Source: Saccharicrinis sp963675435 (GTDB taxonomy: Bacteria > Bacteroidota > Bacteroidia > Bacteroidales > Marinilabiliaceae). From it: a stretch of DNA of 64,000 nucleotides. Shown here piece after piece: positions 36,366 through 44,918 of this stretch. The DNA is taken from positions 4,154,001-4,218,000 of the forward strand of contig OY776216.1 of NCBI GenBank assembly GCA_963675435.1, in the 5' to 3' direction. Both the position numbers and the translations under genes were made by a program. Each line of letters begins with the position of its first letter. The stretch's first letter is position 1. The notes under the pieces are model-generated. The model was not told the origin of the DNA, did no database searches, and saw nothing but the letters and a program-made list of their open reading frames with translations.

Positions 36366-37634
36366 ATGCTAGGAGTATTGGGAATTAATCACAAAACAGC
36401 TTCATTAGGTATAAGGGATAAATTTGCAATTCCTTGTGATGATATTATTCCATTATCGGAACGATTTCTACAAATTAAAGAAATAGCAGGAGTAGTTGTT
36501 TTGGCAACTTGTAATAGAACTGAAGTATATTATTCAAAAGATAATTGCTCTGCTAAAGAATGTAAAGACAACATTTTAAATGAATTACATTCTTATTTAA
36601 ATGTTAAAACGAATTACAGTTCAAATTTTTACCACCATACAAATGCTGATGCCATCAGACATTTATTTAGAGTCACATCCGGAATCGATTCAATGGTAAT
36701 TGGAGAAAACCAGATTGTAAACCAAATGAAAAAGGCTTATGTATTTTGTACTGAAGCTAATCTGACTGATGCAATCTTAATGCGTTTATTTCAAAAATCA
36801 TTTGAATGCAGTAAAAAAGTCAGAACTGAAACATCTATTCAACAAGGAGCTACCTCTGTTGGTTATGTTGCTATTGATATGTGCGAAAAGATATTTAAAA
36901 ATCTCAAACATCAGCATATATTAATTGTTGGTACTGGTGAAACAGGGCAACTTGCACTTAGAGATTTCAAAAAAAGAGGCGTTGTAGATATTTCAATCAC
37001 AAATCGCACTGACGAAAAAACCCTTGAAGTTGCAAAAAATAGAAATGTAAATCCTATTTTATTCAGGAATTTTAAAGATCACTTAGCTCAATCAGATATT
37101 ATTTTAACGGCCACAAGTGCTGGTGAATATCTAATTACCAAAGAAGATATTGAACTGATTCAGGAAATTCGTAAAAATAAAAAACAACTGTTTATTGATT
37201 TGTCTGTTCCAAGAAATATCGATATTGAAATTGGAAACCTTGATCATACACAATTAATTTGTGTTGATGATTTACAAAAAATATTGGACGACCATAAAGA
37301 AATGAGAGAAAATAGTGTTGACAATGCTAATGTTATTATAGATGAGCTTGTTGAAGAATCTATTACTTGGTTAAACAGTCGTTCTTTACGTCCGGTTATT
37401 AAATCTATCACCACAAACATGCAACAGTTAAGCGATAACGAATTAATAGAATATCGCAAAAACATGGACGAAGAAACCATTGAGCAAATTGAAAAATATA
37501 CGGGTTTACTGACTCAAAAATACATCCGGATGCTTATCAAAAATTTAAAAGAGGTTACAAACAATGGCAATGCAACAGCTTCTCTTGATGTAATCAATCA
37601 ACTTTTTAATTTTGAGGATAACATCAACGAATAA
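36366..37634 (+). CDS. hemA: Glutamyl-tRNA reductase
   Basis: 422 residues. Reduces Glu-tRNA(Glu) to glutamate-1-semialdehyde, the first committed step of the C5 route to haem. The N-terminal catalytic domain has the nucleophile Cys49 in VLATCNRTEVYY and the GLDSMV-like VTSGIDSMVIGENQI. The NADPH loop is VGTGETGQLA (about 192-201). The C-terminal dimerisation helix region is present. It opens a run of six haem genes; hemC follows within 20 bp, so cotranscription is likely. Confidence 0.96.
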   Translation: MLGVLGINHKTASLGIRDKFAIPCDDIIPLSERFLQIKEIAGVVVLATCNRTEVYYSKDNCSAKECKDNILNELHSYLNVKTNYSSNFYHHTNADAIRHLFRVTSGIDSMVIGENQIVNQMKKAYVFCTEANLTDAILMRLFQKSFECSKKVRTETSIQQGATSVGYVAIDMCEKIFKNLKHQHILIVGTGETGQLALRDFKKRGVVDISITNRTDEKTLEVAKNRNVNPILFRNFKDHLAQSDIILTATSAGEYLITKEDIELIQEIRKNKKQLFIDLSVPRNIDIEIGNLDHTQLICVDDLQKILDDHKEMRENSVDNANVIIDELVEESITWLNSRSLRPVIKSITTNMQQLSDNELIEYRKNMDEETIEQIEKYTGLLTQKYIRMLIKNLKEVTNNGNATASLDVINQLFNFEDNINE

Positions 37635-37648
37635 CACTTTTGATAAAC

Positions 37649-38578
37649 ATGTATCCAAATAAAATAACTATCGGAACGCGAGGTAGTAAACTTGCGTTAT
37701 ATCAGGCTTACAAGGTAAAATCTGAGATAGAAAATATTGACAGCAACATTCAAATTGAGGTTAAGATAATTAAAACCAAAGGAGATAAAATTCTTGATGT
37801 AGCCTTATCCAAAATTGGAGATAAAGGTCTGTTTACTAAAGAACTTGAAGTTGCTTTAATCAATAAAGAAATTGATTTTGCGGTACACAGCCTAAAGGAT
37901 CTACCTACTGAATTACCTTCTGAGTTTTGTGTTAGTGCAGTATTGAAAAGAGCTGATTTTAGAGATGCTTTGGTAAGTAAAAATGGTTTAAAACTTAAGG
38001 AATTAACCTCAGAACATACTATTGCAACTTCTAGCTTGAGAAGGATTGCTGGTTTAAAAAAAATTAATCCGGATTTTAAAATTGTCGATATCAGAGGTAA
38101 TGTAAATACCAGACTTCAAAAAATGGAAGATGGGTATTGTGATGCTATGATTATGGCTGCTGCTGGGTTAAAACGATTAGAGCTAGATCATTACATCACT
38201 GAAATTTTAGAGCCTTCAGAATTTATTCCCGCTGTAGCACAGGGAGCCATTGCTATTGAATCTTTATTACAAAATGAAACCATAAATAACTTCTTGAAAA
38301 ACATCAATCACACAAATACCTTAAATCAGGTAACTGCAGAAAGGTCGTTTATGAAAACTCTGATGGGTGGATGTCAGGTTCCTGTTGGAAGTTATAGTAA
38401 ACTTGAAGGTGACACACTTACGCTAACCGGATTTGTTTCATCTTTAGATGCCAATCAATATATCAAGGAAACAATATCAAATAACGTAAACATGGCAGAA
38501 CAAATGGGACAGGAATTGGCACAACGATTAATTAACCAGGGAGCTATTGATATATTAAACCACATCAGAAACGCCTAG
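37649..38578 (+). CDS. hemC: Hydroxymethylbilane synthase (porphobilinogen deaminase)
   Basis: 309 residues from ATG 37649 (MYPNKITIGTRGSKLALYQA); a TTG three codons upstream is a less likely start. Condenses four porphobilinogens. The catalytic Asp84 is in VHSLKDLPTE, the dipyrromethane cofactor Cys242 in TLMGGCQVPVG, and the cofactor-binding arginines are in SSLRR and IRGNVNTRL. Numbering of these residues matches E. coli HemC. It follows hemA by 14 bp and precedes hemD by 9 bp. Confidence 0.96.
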   Translation: MYPNKITIGTRGSKLALYQAYKVKSEIENIDSNIQIEVKIIKTKGDKILDVALSKIGDKGLFTKELEVALINKEIDFAVHSLKDLPTELPSEFCVSAVLKRADFRDALVSKNGLKLKELTSEHTIATSSLRRIAGLKKINPDFKIVDIRGNVNTRLQKMEDGYCDAMIMAAAGLKRLELDHYITEILEPSEFIPAVAQGAIAIESLLQNETINNFLKNINHTNTLNQVTAERSFMKTLMGGCQVPVGSYSKLEGDTLTLTGFVSSLDANQYIKETISNNVNMAEQMGQELAQRLINQGAIDILNHIRNA

Positions 38579-38587
38579 AAGATAAAA

Positions 38588-39346
38588 ATGGATAACATAT
38601 TAAAAGGTAAAGTTTTTATTTCAACTCGTCCACTTGGCAAATCAAAAGATTTACAAGTACTTTTTGAGAGAGAAGGTGCTGAATTGATTGAATTTCCGAT
38701 GATTGAGTTAACTGAATCTGAAGAGGATCTTTCATTAAAAGATACACTCTGTCAAATAACAAGCTTTACCCATGTTCTATTCACTAGTGCTAATGCTTTT
38801 CAATTTTTTTATAAACTTATTTCGAATCAAGATAATCCAGATGCAATTTTGAACCAGTTCAAAATTGCAAGTATTGGTTATAAAACTTCCGAGGAAATAA
38901 AATCGAAAGGATTAAATATTGATTTTGATGGAAACTCTAAAACCGGCAAAGAGTTTGTCGATAAATTATATCCATATTTAAAAGACAATCAAGCTAATAT
39001 TTTATGGCCTACCGGAGATCTATCTCCCAACCATATAGTTGATACACTAAAATCGATAACAAAAATTACCAGAATCAATATTTATAAAAACTCACCACCT
39101 ACTAATTATAACTCTGTAGTACTACAAAAAATTAATAATGGTAATTACGATATGATTGTACTGGCTAGTCCTTCTGCCATAAATAATTTGGCACCAATTA
39201 CCACAAGTTATTTAAAAGTAGCTTGTATTGGACAAGTAACAGCTGAAGCTACTTTAAAACATAAAATTACACCATTAGCAATTGCTAAAGAACCTAATGC
39301 TATTGGTATATTTAATGCAATTAAAAAATATTACAAAAAACAATAA
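38588..39346 (+). CDS. hemD: Uroporphyrinogen-III synthase
   Basis: 252 residues. Cyclises hydroxymethylbilane with ring-D inversion. The family is poorly conserved, but the pattern is right: VFISTRPLGKSKDLQVLFEREGAELIEFPMIEL at the start, THVLFTSANAFQFF near 60-73, then LASPSAINNL in the second domain and VACIGQVTAEAT near the end. Position between hemC and hemB strengthens the call. Confidence 0.9.
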   Translation: MDNILKGKVFISTRPLGKSKDLQVLFEREGAELIEFPMIELTESEEDLSLKDTLCQITSFTHVLFTSANAFQFFYKLISNQDNPDAILNQFKIASIGYKTSEEIKSKGLNIDFDGNSKTGKEFVDKLYPYLKDNQANILWPTGDLSPNHIVDTLKSITKITRINIYKNSPPTNYNSVVLQKINNGNYDMIVLASPSAINNLAPITTSYLKVACIGQVTAEATLKHKITPLAIAKEPNAIGIFNAIKKYYKKQ

Positions 39347-39367
39347 TATCACATAAAATTAAAAGAT

Positions 39368-40336
39368 ATGGCATTTCCAATTACACGATTAAGAAGAATG
39401 AGACAATCAGAAGTCACCCGAAATATGATTAGGGAAACCCGTCTTACACGTGATGACTTAATAATGCCTTTATTTGTACGTCCCGGAAAAGGAATTCAAA
39501 ATCCAATTAATTCAATGCCGGGAAATTATCAACTCTCTGTAGATTTATTAGTTGAAAAATGTAAGGAACTATACAATAAAGGAGTTCAATCAATTCTTTT
39601 ATTTGGTATTCCAGAACATAAAGATGAGCACGGATTAGTTGCATGTGAACACAATGGAATTGTACAACAAGCAACAAGAGCTATAAAAAAAGAATTACCT
39701 GATTTGTTTATCATTGCAGACGTTTGTAACTGTGAATATACTACACATGGACATTGCGGAACAATAATAAATGGCGATGTAGATAATGATTCAACATTAA
39801 TTACATTGGGAAAACAATCTGTTTCTTTAGCTGAGGCCGGAGTTGATATGATTGCTCCAAGCGATATGATGGATGGTCGTATTGGTTTTATCAGAAACGA
39901 ATTAGACAAGGCCAAATTTACTAACATGCCAATTATGGCGTATTCAGCTAAATATGCAACTGCATTCTATGGTCCTTTTAGAGATGCTGCAGAAAGTGCT
40001 CCTCAGTTTGGAAACAGAGCAACGTACCAAATGGATCCAGCTAATAGTAATGAAGCTATCAGAGAAGTAGAACAAGATATTTTTGAAGGAGCAGATATTG
40101 TTATGGTAAAACCTGCATTAAGCTATCTTGATGTAATTAGAAGAGTAAAAGATAACTTTAATATGCCAATAGCAGCTTATAATGTAAGTGGAGAATTTTC
40201 AATGGTAAAAGCTGCTGCTGAAAAAGGTTGGATTGATGAAAACAGAATTACACTTGAAATTTTAACATCTATAAAAAGAGCTGGTTCTGATTTAATTATT
40301 TCGTACCACACTCAAGATGTAATTGATCAATTATAA
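39368..40336 (+). CDS. hemB: Delta-aminolevulinic acid dehydratase (porphobilinogen synthase)
   Basis: 322 residues. Condenses two 5-aminolevulinates to porphobilinogen. It is a zinc-type enzyme: Cys120, Cys122 and Cys130 in ADVCNCEYTTHGHCG form the catalytic metal site. The two substrate lysines are Lys195 (AYSAKYATAFYGPFRDAA) and Lys248 (IVMVKPALSYLDVI). It sits between hemD (21-bp gap) and hemL (119-bp gap). Confidence 0.96.
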   Translation: MAFPITRLRRMRQSEVTRNMIRETRLTRDDLIMPLFVRPGKGIQNPINSMPGNYQLSVDLLVEKCKELYNKGVQSILLFGIPEHKDEHGLVACEHNGIVQQATRAIKKELPDLFIIADVCNCEYTTHGHCGTIINGDVDNDSTLITLGKQSVSLAEAGVDMIAPSDMMDGRIGFIRNELDKAKFTNMPIMAYSAKYATAFYGPFRDAAESAPQFGNRATYQMDPANSNEAIREVEQDIFEGADIVMVKPALSYLDVIRRVKDNFNMPIAAYNVSGEFSMVKAAAEKGWIDENRITLEILTSIKRAGSDLIISYHTQDVIDQL

Positions 40337-40455
40337 CGACAAAAACAAGGCAAAAAGGTTAAAGGCTACAAGGTTAAGGTATGATTTCTACTTAATAAAA
40401 ACACTTTTAATCTTTAACTTTTAATTCTCTACTTTTAACTATCGACTTAATAAAA
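40337..40455. repeat. Intergenic AGGTTAAAGG-type inverted repeat between hemB and hemL
   Basis: A purine-rich run with AAGGTTAAAGGC and CAAGGTTAAGG (40359-40380) is followed by a complementary pyrimidine-rich run with TTAATCTTTAACTTTTAA (40408-40425). It can form a loose hairpin within the haem operon and could attenuate or protect the transcript; that role is a guess. Confidence 0.4.
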
Positions 40456-41751
40456 ATGAATACAAAAAATAGTATAAAAGCGTTTCAAGAAGCTGTAAAA
40501 CATATACCAGGTGGAGTAAATTCGCCTGTAAGAGCATTTAATTCTGTAGGAGGCGATCCGTTATTTATCCAAAGTGCCAAAGGAGCAAAAATTACAGATA
40601 TCGATAACAATGAATTTATTGATTATGTTGCATCCTGGGGACCAATGATTTTAGGTCACTCCCACCCTGAGGTTATAGAAGCATTGCATCAAACAGCGAT
40701 AAACGGAACCAGTTTTGGAGCTCCTACACTTATGGAAACAGAAATGGCAAATCTTATTTGTGAGATGATCCCATCCATTGAAAGCGTGAGAATGGTTAAT
40801 TCAGGAACCGAAGCTACCATGAGTGCTTTGCGTTTGGCTCGTGGTTATACTAAAAGAGACTTGGTTATAAAGTTTGAGGGATGTTATCACGGACATGGTG
40901 ATTCATTTTTAATAAAAGCTGGTTCAGGAGCTTTGACTTTAGGAACACCAAATTCACCAGGCGTAACAAAAGGAACTGCTAGTGATACACTTACTGCTGA
41001 ATATAATAACCTAGAATCTGTTTTAAATTTATTTAATGAGTATAAAGATCAAATTGCGGCTGTAATTCTAGAGCCAGTAACTGGAAATATGGGTGTTGTT
41101 CGTCCTACTGATGATTTTATTCAGGGAGTAAGAAAAGCATGTACTGAAAATGGTACATTATTAATATTTGATGAAGTAATGACTGGTTTTAGAGTTGCTA
41201 AAAGTGGTGCTCAGGAAGTACTGGGTATTACTCCTGATTTGACTACTCTTGGAAAAATAATTGGAGGAGGATTGCCTGTTGGAGCCTATGGTGGTAAAAA
41301 GGAAATTATGGATCACTTAGCTCCTAATGGTCCGGTTTATCAAGCAGGAACATTATCTGGTAATCCAATGGCTATGGCTGCCGGACTAACAACACTTAAA
41401 CTATTAAATAGCACTCCGGATTTTTATTCACAACTTGAAGAAAAAGCTCAGTTTTTAACTGCTGGAATTCAAAACAATCTTGAACAACTTAAGTTTCCTG
41501 GTGTTATTAATCGTGTAGGTTCTATGTTTACATTATTTTTCACGAAAGAAAATGAAGTTAAGAACTTTTCTGATGTAGTGAAGTGTGATACGGAACTATT
41601 TGCAAAGTACTTCAGATTATCCCTGGAAAGTGGTATTTATACAGCTCCATCTCAATTTGAAGCTGGATTTATATCTATTGCTCACACCAAAGAGGATTTA
41701 CAGAAAACGATTGACGCAAGCTTTAACGCATTGAAGCAGCTAAAGAATTAA
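40456..41751 (+). CDS. hemL: Glutamate-1-semialdehyde 2,1-aminomutase
   Basis: 431 residues. PLP enzyme that makes 5-aminolevulinate from glutamate-1-semialdehyde, the product of HemA. The PLP lysine is Lys267 in TTLGKIIGGGLPVGAYGG. Other family marks are PGGVNSPVRAF at the start, VNSGTEATMSALRLAR, GCYHGHGDSFLIKAGSG and LIFDEVMTGFRVA. hemE begins 6 bp after the stop. Confidence 0.97.
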   Translation: MNTKNSIKAFQEAVKHIPGGVNSPVRAFNSVGGDPLFIQSAKGAKITDIDNNEFIDYVASWGPMILGHSHPEVIEALHQTAINGTSFGAPTLMETEMANLICEMIPSIESVRMVNSGTEATMSALRLARGYTKRDLVIKFEGCYHGHGDSFLIKAGSGALTLGTPNSPGVTKGTASDTLTAEYNNLESVLNLFNEYKDQIAAVILEPVTGNMGVVRPTDDFIQGVRKACTENGTLLIFDEVMTGFRVAKSGAQEVLGITPDLTTLGKIIGGGLPVGAYGGKKEIMDHLAPNGPVYQAGTLSGNPMAMAAGLTTLKLLNSTPDFYSQLEEKAQFLTAGIQNNLEQLKFPGVINRVGSMFTLFFTKENEVKNFSDVVKCDTELFAKYFRLSLESGIYTAPSQFEAGFISIAHTKEDLQKTIDASFNALKQLKN

Positions 41752-41757
41752 ACTTTT

Positions 41758-42789
41758 ATGAACGATTCAATTCTATTAAAAACTCTTGCTGGAGAAAAGA
41801 CTGAACGACCGCCATTCTGGTTTATGAGACAGGCGGGCAGAGTACTTCCCTCTTATATGCAATTAAAGGAAAAGTACTCATTTTGGGAGATGATGCAAGA
41901 TCCTAAATTAGGAGCAAAAGTTACACTCCTACCTATTGATGATCTTGGCGTGGATGCAGCAATACTTTTTTCTGATATACTGGTTATTCCTTATGCGATG
42001 GGAATGGGATTAGATTTTACAGATAGAGGTCCGGAGTTTGACATTCCCCTTTCTCAAAGAAAAAATCCTTTGGCTAATTTAAAACCAGATCCCGAAAGAT
42101 TAAATTATATATACGATGTAATTAAACAAATTATAGCAACAAAACCAGCACACATTCCCTTAATTGGTTTTTGTGGAGCGCCTTTAACAGTTTTGTGCTA
42201 TATGTTGGAAGGAATTGGTAGAAGTAAAGATTTTCCGATTACACTGAAGTATTTATATCAAAATAAAGAAACCGTTAAAAAACTCATTGAAGTTATTACG
42301 GACTTATCAATAATTTATGCAAAAGGACAAATTAAAAATGGTGTTAAAGTCTTTCAATTATTTGAAACTCATGCCGGACTAATTCCTTTTGATTTATACA
42401 AAGAGTTATTTTTCCCAGCTATTAAAAAAATTGCACAATCAATAAGAGAAGAAGATATTCCTTTTATTTACTTCCCAAAGGATTTAGGCTGTGGTATTAA
42501 AGAAGTTACACCTGATATGTGTGACTATTTAAGTATTGATTGGCAAACACCTATTGATGTTGCCAGAAAAATGGTAGATAATAAAATTGGTCTGCAAGGA
42601 AATATAGATCCTAGATTGTTATATGCAGATCAAAAAACGATTGAAACAAGCTTAAATAAATACATTGATTTTGGAAGTAAAAATCATGATTGGATTATAA
42701 ATCTTGGTCATGGCTTTTTACCTGATATTCCGTATGAAAATGCAAAATTCCTGGCAGATTGGATTAAAAATTCCAACTGGAAACGATAG
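41758..42789 (+). CDS. hemE: Uroporphyrinogen decarboxylase
   Basis: 343 residues. Removes four carboxylates from uroporphyrinogen III. The signature PPFWFMRQAGRVLPSYMQLKEKYSF is near residue 18, followed by DAAILFSDILVIPYAMG and GFCGAPLTVLCYMLEG, and the C-terminal INLGHGFLPDIPYENAKFL. It is the last gene of the contiguous haem run and is closed by a terminator. Confidence 0.96.
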   Translation: MNDSILLKTLAGEKTERPPFWFMRQAGRVLPSYMQLKEKYSFWEMMQDPKLGAKVTLLPIDDLGVDAAILFSDILVIPYAMGMGLDFTDRGPEFDIPLSQRKNPLANLKPDPERLNYIYDVIKQIIATKPAHIPLIGFCGAPLTVLCYMLEGIGRSKDFPITLKYLYQNKETVKKLIEVITDLSIIYAKGQIKNGVKVFQLFETHAGLIPFDLYKELFFPAIKKIAQSIREEDIPFIYFPKDLGCGIKEVTPDMCDYLSIDWQTPIDVARKMVDNKIGLQGNIDPRLLYADQKTIETSLNKYIDFGSKNHDWIINLGHGFLPDIPYENAKFLADWIKNSNWKR

Positions 42790-42810
42790 CTAATAATCTA
42801 CTTATATATA

Positions 42811-42846
42811 AAATGCCGAAATACATTATTTTCGGCATTTTTTTAA
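42811..42846 (+). terminator. Terminator after hemE
   Basis: AAATGCCGAAA pairs with TTTCGGCATTT around TACATTAT, followed by further T residues. It marks the end of the hemACDBLE transcript, with the DUF6787 gene starting 25 bp later. Confidence 0.88.
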
Positions 42847-42870
42847 TAGCAACAACTGAAATACGTATTT

Positions 42871-43173
42871 ATGTTAGAGAAATTAAAAAAAAGATGGGGT
42901 ATAGATTCCAATTTTCAGGTACTGATTATTCTGCTTGTTTTTTCAATTACTGGCAGCGCTGCCGTTTTTGTTAAAAAAATAGTTTTTGATGTATTAGGCA
43001 TTGATGCAGATACTTCATTATGGGTTAAAATTCCAATGTATATTATAACCATATTGCCATCATACCAAATACTACTATTAGTTATTGGTACTATGCTTGG
43101 TCAATTTCGATTTTTCTACAATTTCCAGAAAAAAAGTATGGGTCGCTTTTTCAGGAAATCACATAACAAATAA
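42871..43173 (+). CDS. DUF6787 family small membrane protein
   Basis: 100 residues with two membrane helices (FQVLIILLVFSITGSAAVFVKK and IPMYIITILPSYQILLLVIGTMLG). The frame MLEKLKKRWGIDSNFQ at the N-terminus and GQFRFFYNFQKKSMGRF at the C-terminus match the short DUF6787 family of Bacteroidota. The role is unknown. It lies between hemE and hemF, both on the same strand, so a link to haem or membrane electron transport is possible but not shown. Confidence 0.8.
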   Translation: MLEKLKKRWGIDSNFQVLIILLVFSITGSAAVFVKKIVFDVLGIDADTSLWVKIPMYIITILPSYQILLLVIGTMLGQFRFFYNFQKKSMGRFFRKSHNK

Positions 43174-43187
43174 CTTATTCTTTAATA

Positions 43188-43664
43188 TCAAAAACTATAT
43201 CCTAATGAAATTAAAGGTAAAATAAAATTATCTGGAGAATGAATAACCGAAGTTTTTAATAAAAATCCTCTCCTTGCCTGGTACCTGTAGCCTATTCTAA
43301 ATGTTACAAAATCAAATCCCTCATCTTCATCATCGCTTGTATCTGCAACTAAAGCTCCAACACCTAACTCTAAAAAGTTCTTATGTCCACCTGTAACAAA
43401 AGCACTTTCAACAACAGGAATTATTGGATCCCAGATTAAAAATCCCCCTTTTAAAATAAGCCCATTCTTTTTACCCAAGGGTATTAATCTTTCATAAGCA
43501 AAGCCAAGTATATCTTCATTGTAAACTGCATTTTTTTGTATTGTAAACATACTCCCTTCAACCTCCACTTCATTCATGTTATTGTTATTTCTGTCTTCAA
43601 TTTGGCCAGCAATACCCGTTATTGCAAGTATCCATAAACTCATAAACAAAACTAATGTTTTCAT
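43188..43664 (-). CDS. Small outer-membrane-like protein of unknown function
   Basis: 158 residues. A signal peptide (MKTLVLFMSLWILAITGIAG, cut near QIEDRN) precedes alternating strands (GLILKGGFLIWDPIIPVVESAFVTGG, FVTFRIGYRYQARRGFLLKTSVI) and ends in SLGYSF. A terminal Phe after alternating hydrophobic residues is typical of outer-membrane barrels. At this size it would make a six- to eight-stranded barrel. An acidic loop DTSDDEDEGFD is probably external. It lies on the opposite strand between DUF6787 and hemF, so it is not part of the haem operon. Confidence 0.65.
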   Translation of the reverse strand: MKTLVLFMSLWILAITGIAGQIEDRNNNNMNEVEVEGSMFTIQKNAVYNEDILGFAYERLIPLGKKNGLILKGGFLIWDPIIPVVESAFVTGGHKNFLELGVGALVADTSDDEDEGFDFVTFRIGYRYQARRGFLLKTSVIHSPDNFILPLISLGYSF

Positions 43665-43875
43665 AACAGTGATATTTAAATCCTCTATATAAGTTACTAC
43701 TAAAACAGATACTTTACAATAAACATTTTATACTACCTCTATCTTTTTTTCTCTACATATCAACACAAACAAATCATTATAACTAAATACTCAAAACTGG
43801 CATAAACAAATGAATAATTCAGGTGTTAAATATGCATTAAGAGGAATCTTTTTTAAGCACACATAGATTGTTAGA

Positions 43876-44772
43876 ATGAATAAAACAGAAGAAATAGCAA
43901 ACATATATTTAGAGCATCAACAGCAAATGTGCCTTCAATTGGAATTATGTGATGGTACAGGAAAATTTGCAAAGGTTCCCTGGTCCAAGAATATTGGCTA
44001 TGGGGTTACCGGCGTGCTAAAAAATGGTAGCATTATAGAAAAAGCAGGACTTAACTTTTCGCATGTTAAAGGAAAATTTACTAATAGAATGGAATCCATC
44101 CTTAAAACCAGTGCTGAAAGATTCGAAGCAACAGGTATATCATCCATCATACACCCAAATAATCCACATATACCCATCATTCATATGAATGTGCGTTTTT
44201 TTGAGCTTGATAATGGTACTTGCTGGTTTGGTGGTGGAATTGACCTTACACCACACTATATTGATATTGAAGAAGCTAAATGGTTTCATAAACAATTGGC
44301 TAAAGTATGCGATAATTATGATATTAAGTATTATCCCAAGTTTAAAGAATGGGCAGACGATTACTTTTTTATTGAGCATAGAAATGAAACCAGGGGTATT
44401 GGAGGAATATTCTTTGATATGGTTCAACCTCAAACAGAAAATGAATTAAAGAACCTTAAAAATTTCACTATAGATCTGACTAAACTATATCCAGATATTT
44501 ATTGTAAGATTATGGCTAATAAACGAAACCAGAAATACACAGAGAGAGAAAAAAAGTGGCAACATATCAGGCGAGGAAGATATACTGAATTTAATTTAGT
44601 ATATGACAGAGGAACTAAATTTGGTTTAGAATCAGGAGGCAACACAGAATCCATATTAATAAGCCTACCTCCTATGGCTGAATGGGAACATAATTATGCA
44701 GTATTACCCAATTCGAACGAAGAAAAAACTCAAGATTTACTAAAAAAAGGAATTGAATGGATAAACATATAA
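43876..44772 (+). CDS. hemF: Oxygen-dependent coproporphyrinogen III oxidase
   Basis: 298 residues. Converts coproporphyrinogen III to protoporphyrinogen IX with O2, which implies growth with oxygen. Conserved parts: WFGGGIDLTPHYIDIEEAKWFHKQL, YPKFKEWADDYFFIEHRNETRGIGGIFFD, RRGRYTEFNLVYDRGTKFGL and ESILISLPPMAEW. It is separated from the main haem run by two genes. No hemG, hemY or hemH is in the window. Confidence 0.96.
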   Translation: MNKTEEIANIYLEHQQQMCLQLELCDGTGKFAKVPWSKNIGYGVTGVLKNGSIIEKAGLNFSHVKGKFTNRMESILKTSAERFEATGISSIIHPNNPHIPIIHMNVRFFELDNGTCWFGGGIDLTPHYIDIEEAKWFHKQLAKVCDNYDIKYYPKFKEWADDYFFIEHRNETRGIGGIFFDMVQPQTENELKNLKNFTIDLTKLYPDIYCKIMANKRNQKYTEREKKWQHIRRGRYTEFNLVYDRGTKFGLESGGNTESILISLPPMAEWEHNYAVLPNSNEEKTQDLLKKGIEWINI

Positions 44773-44872
44773 AATGCACGATCTATTATTAAACTAATAT
44801 AAAATAAATCAAAACAATACTTAAATCATAAATCCAAAGCTCGCATCTTCTTTTTATTTATCTTTAAATTTT

Positions 44873-44880
44873 TACCTTTG
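44873..44880 (+). promoter_or_regulatory. -7 promoter box upstream of pyrG
   Basis: TACCTTTG matches the Bacteroidota -7 consensus TAnnTTTG and lies 38 bp before the ATG of pyrG. The upstream TTTG box is degenerate. The spacing fits a short leader. Confidence 0.6.
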
Positions 44881-44918
44881 TACCTTTAAAATTGAAGAGT
44901 TTTTAAGGTTTAATTTAA

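Noticed and set aside
44140..44449. Open frames within hemF on both strands
   Set aside because: They overlap a full-length conserved enzyme and show no domains.
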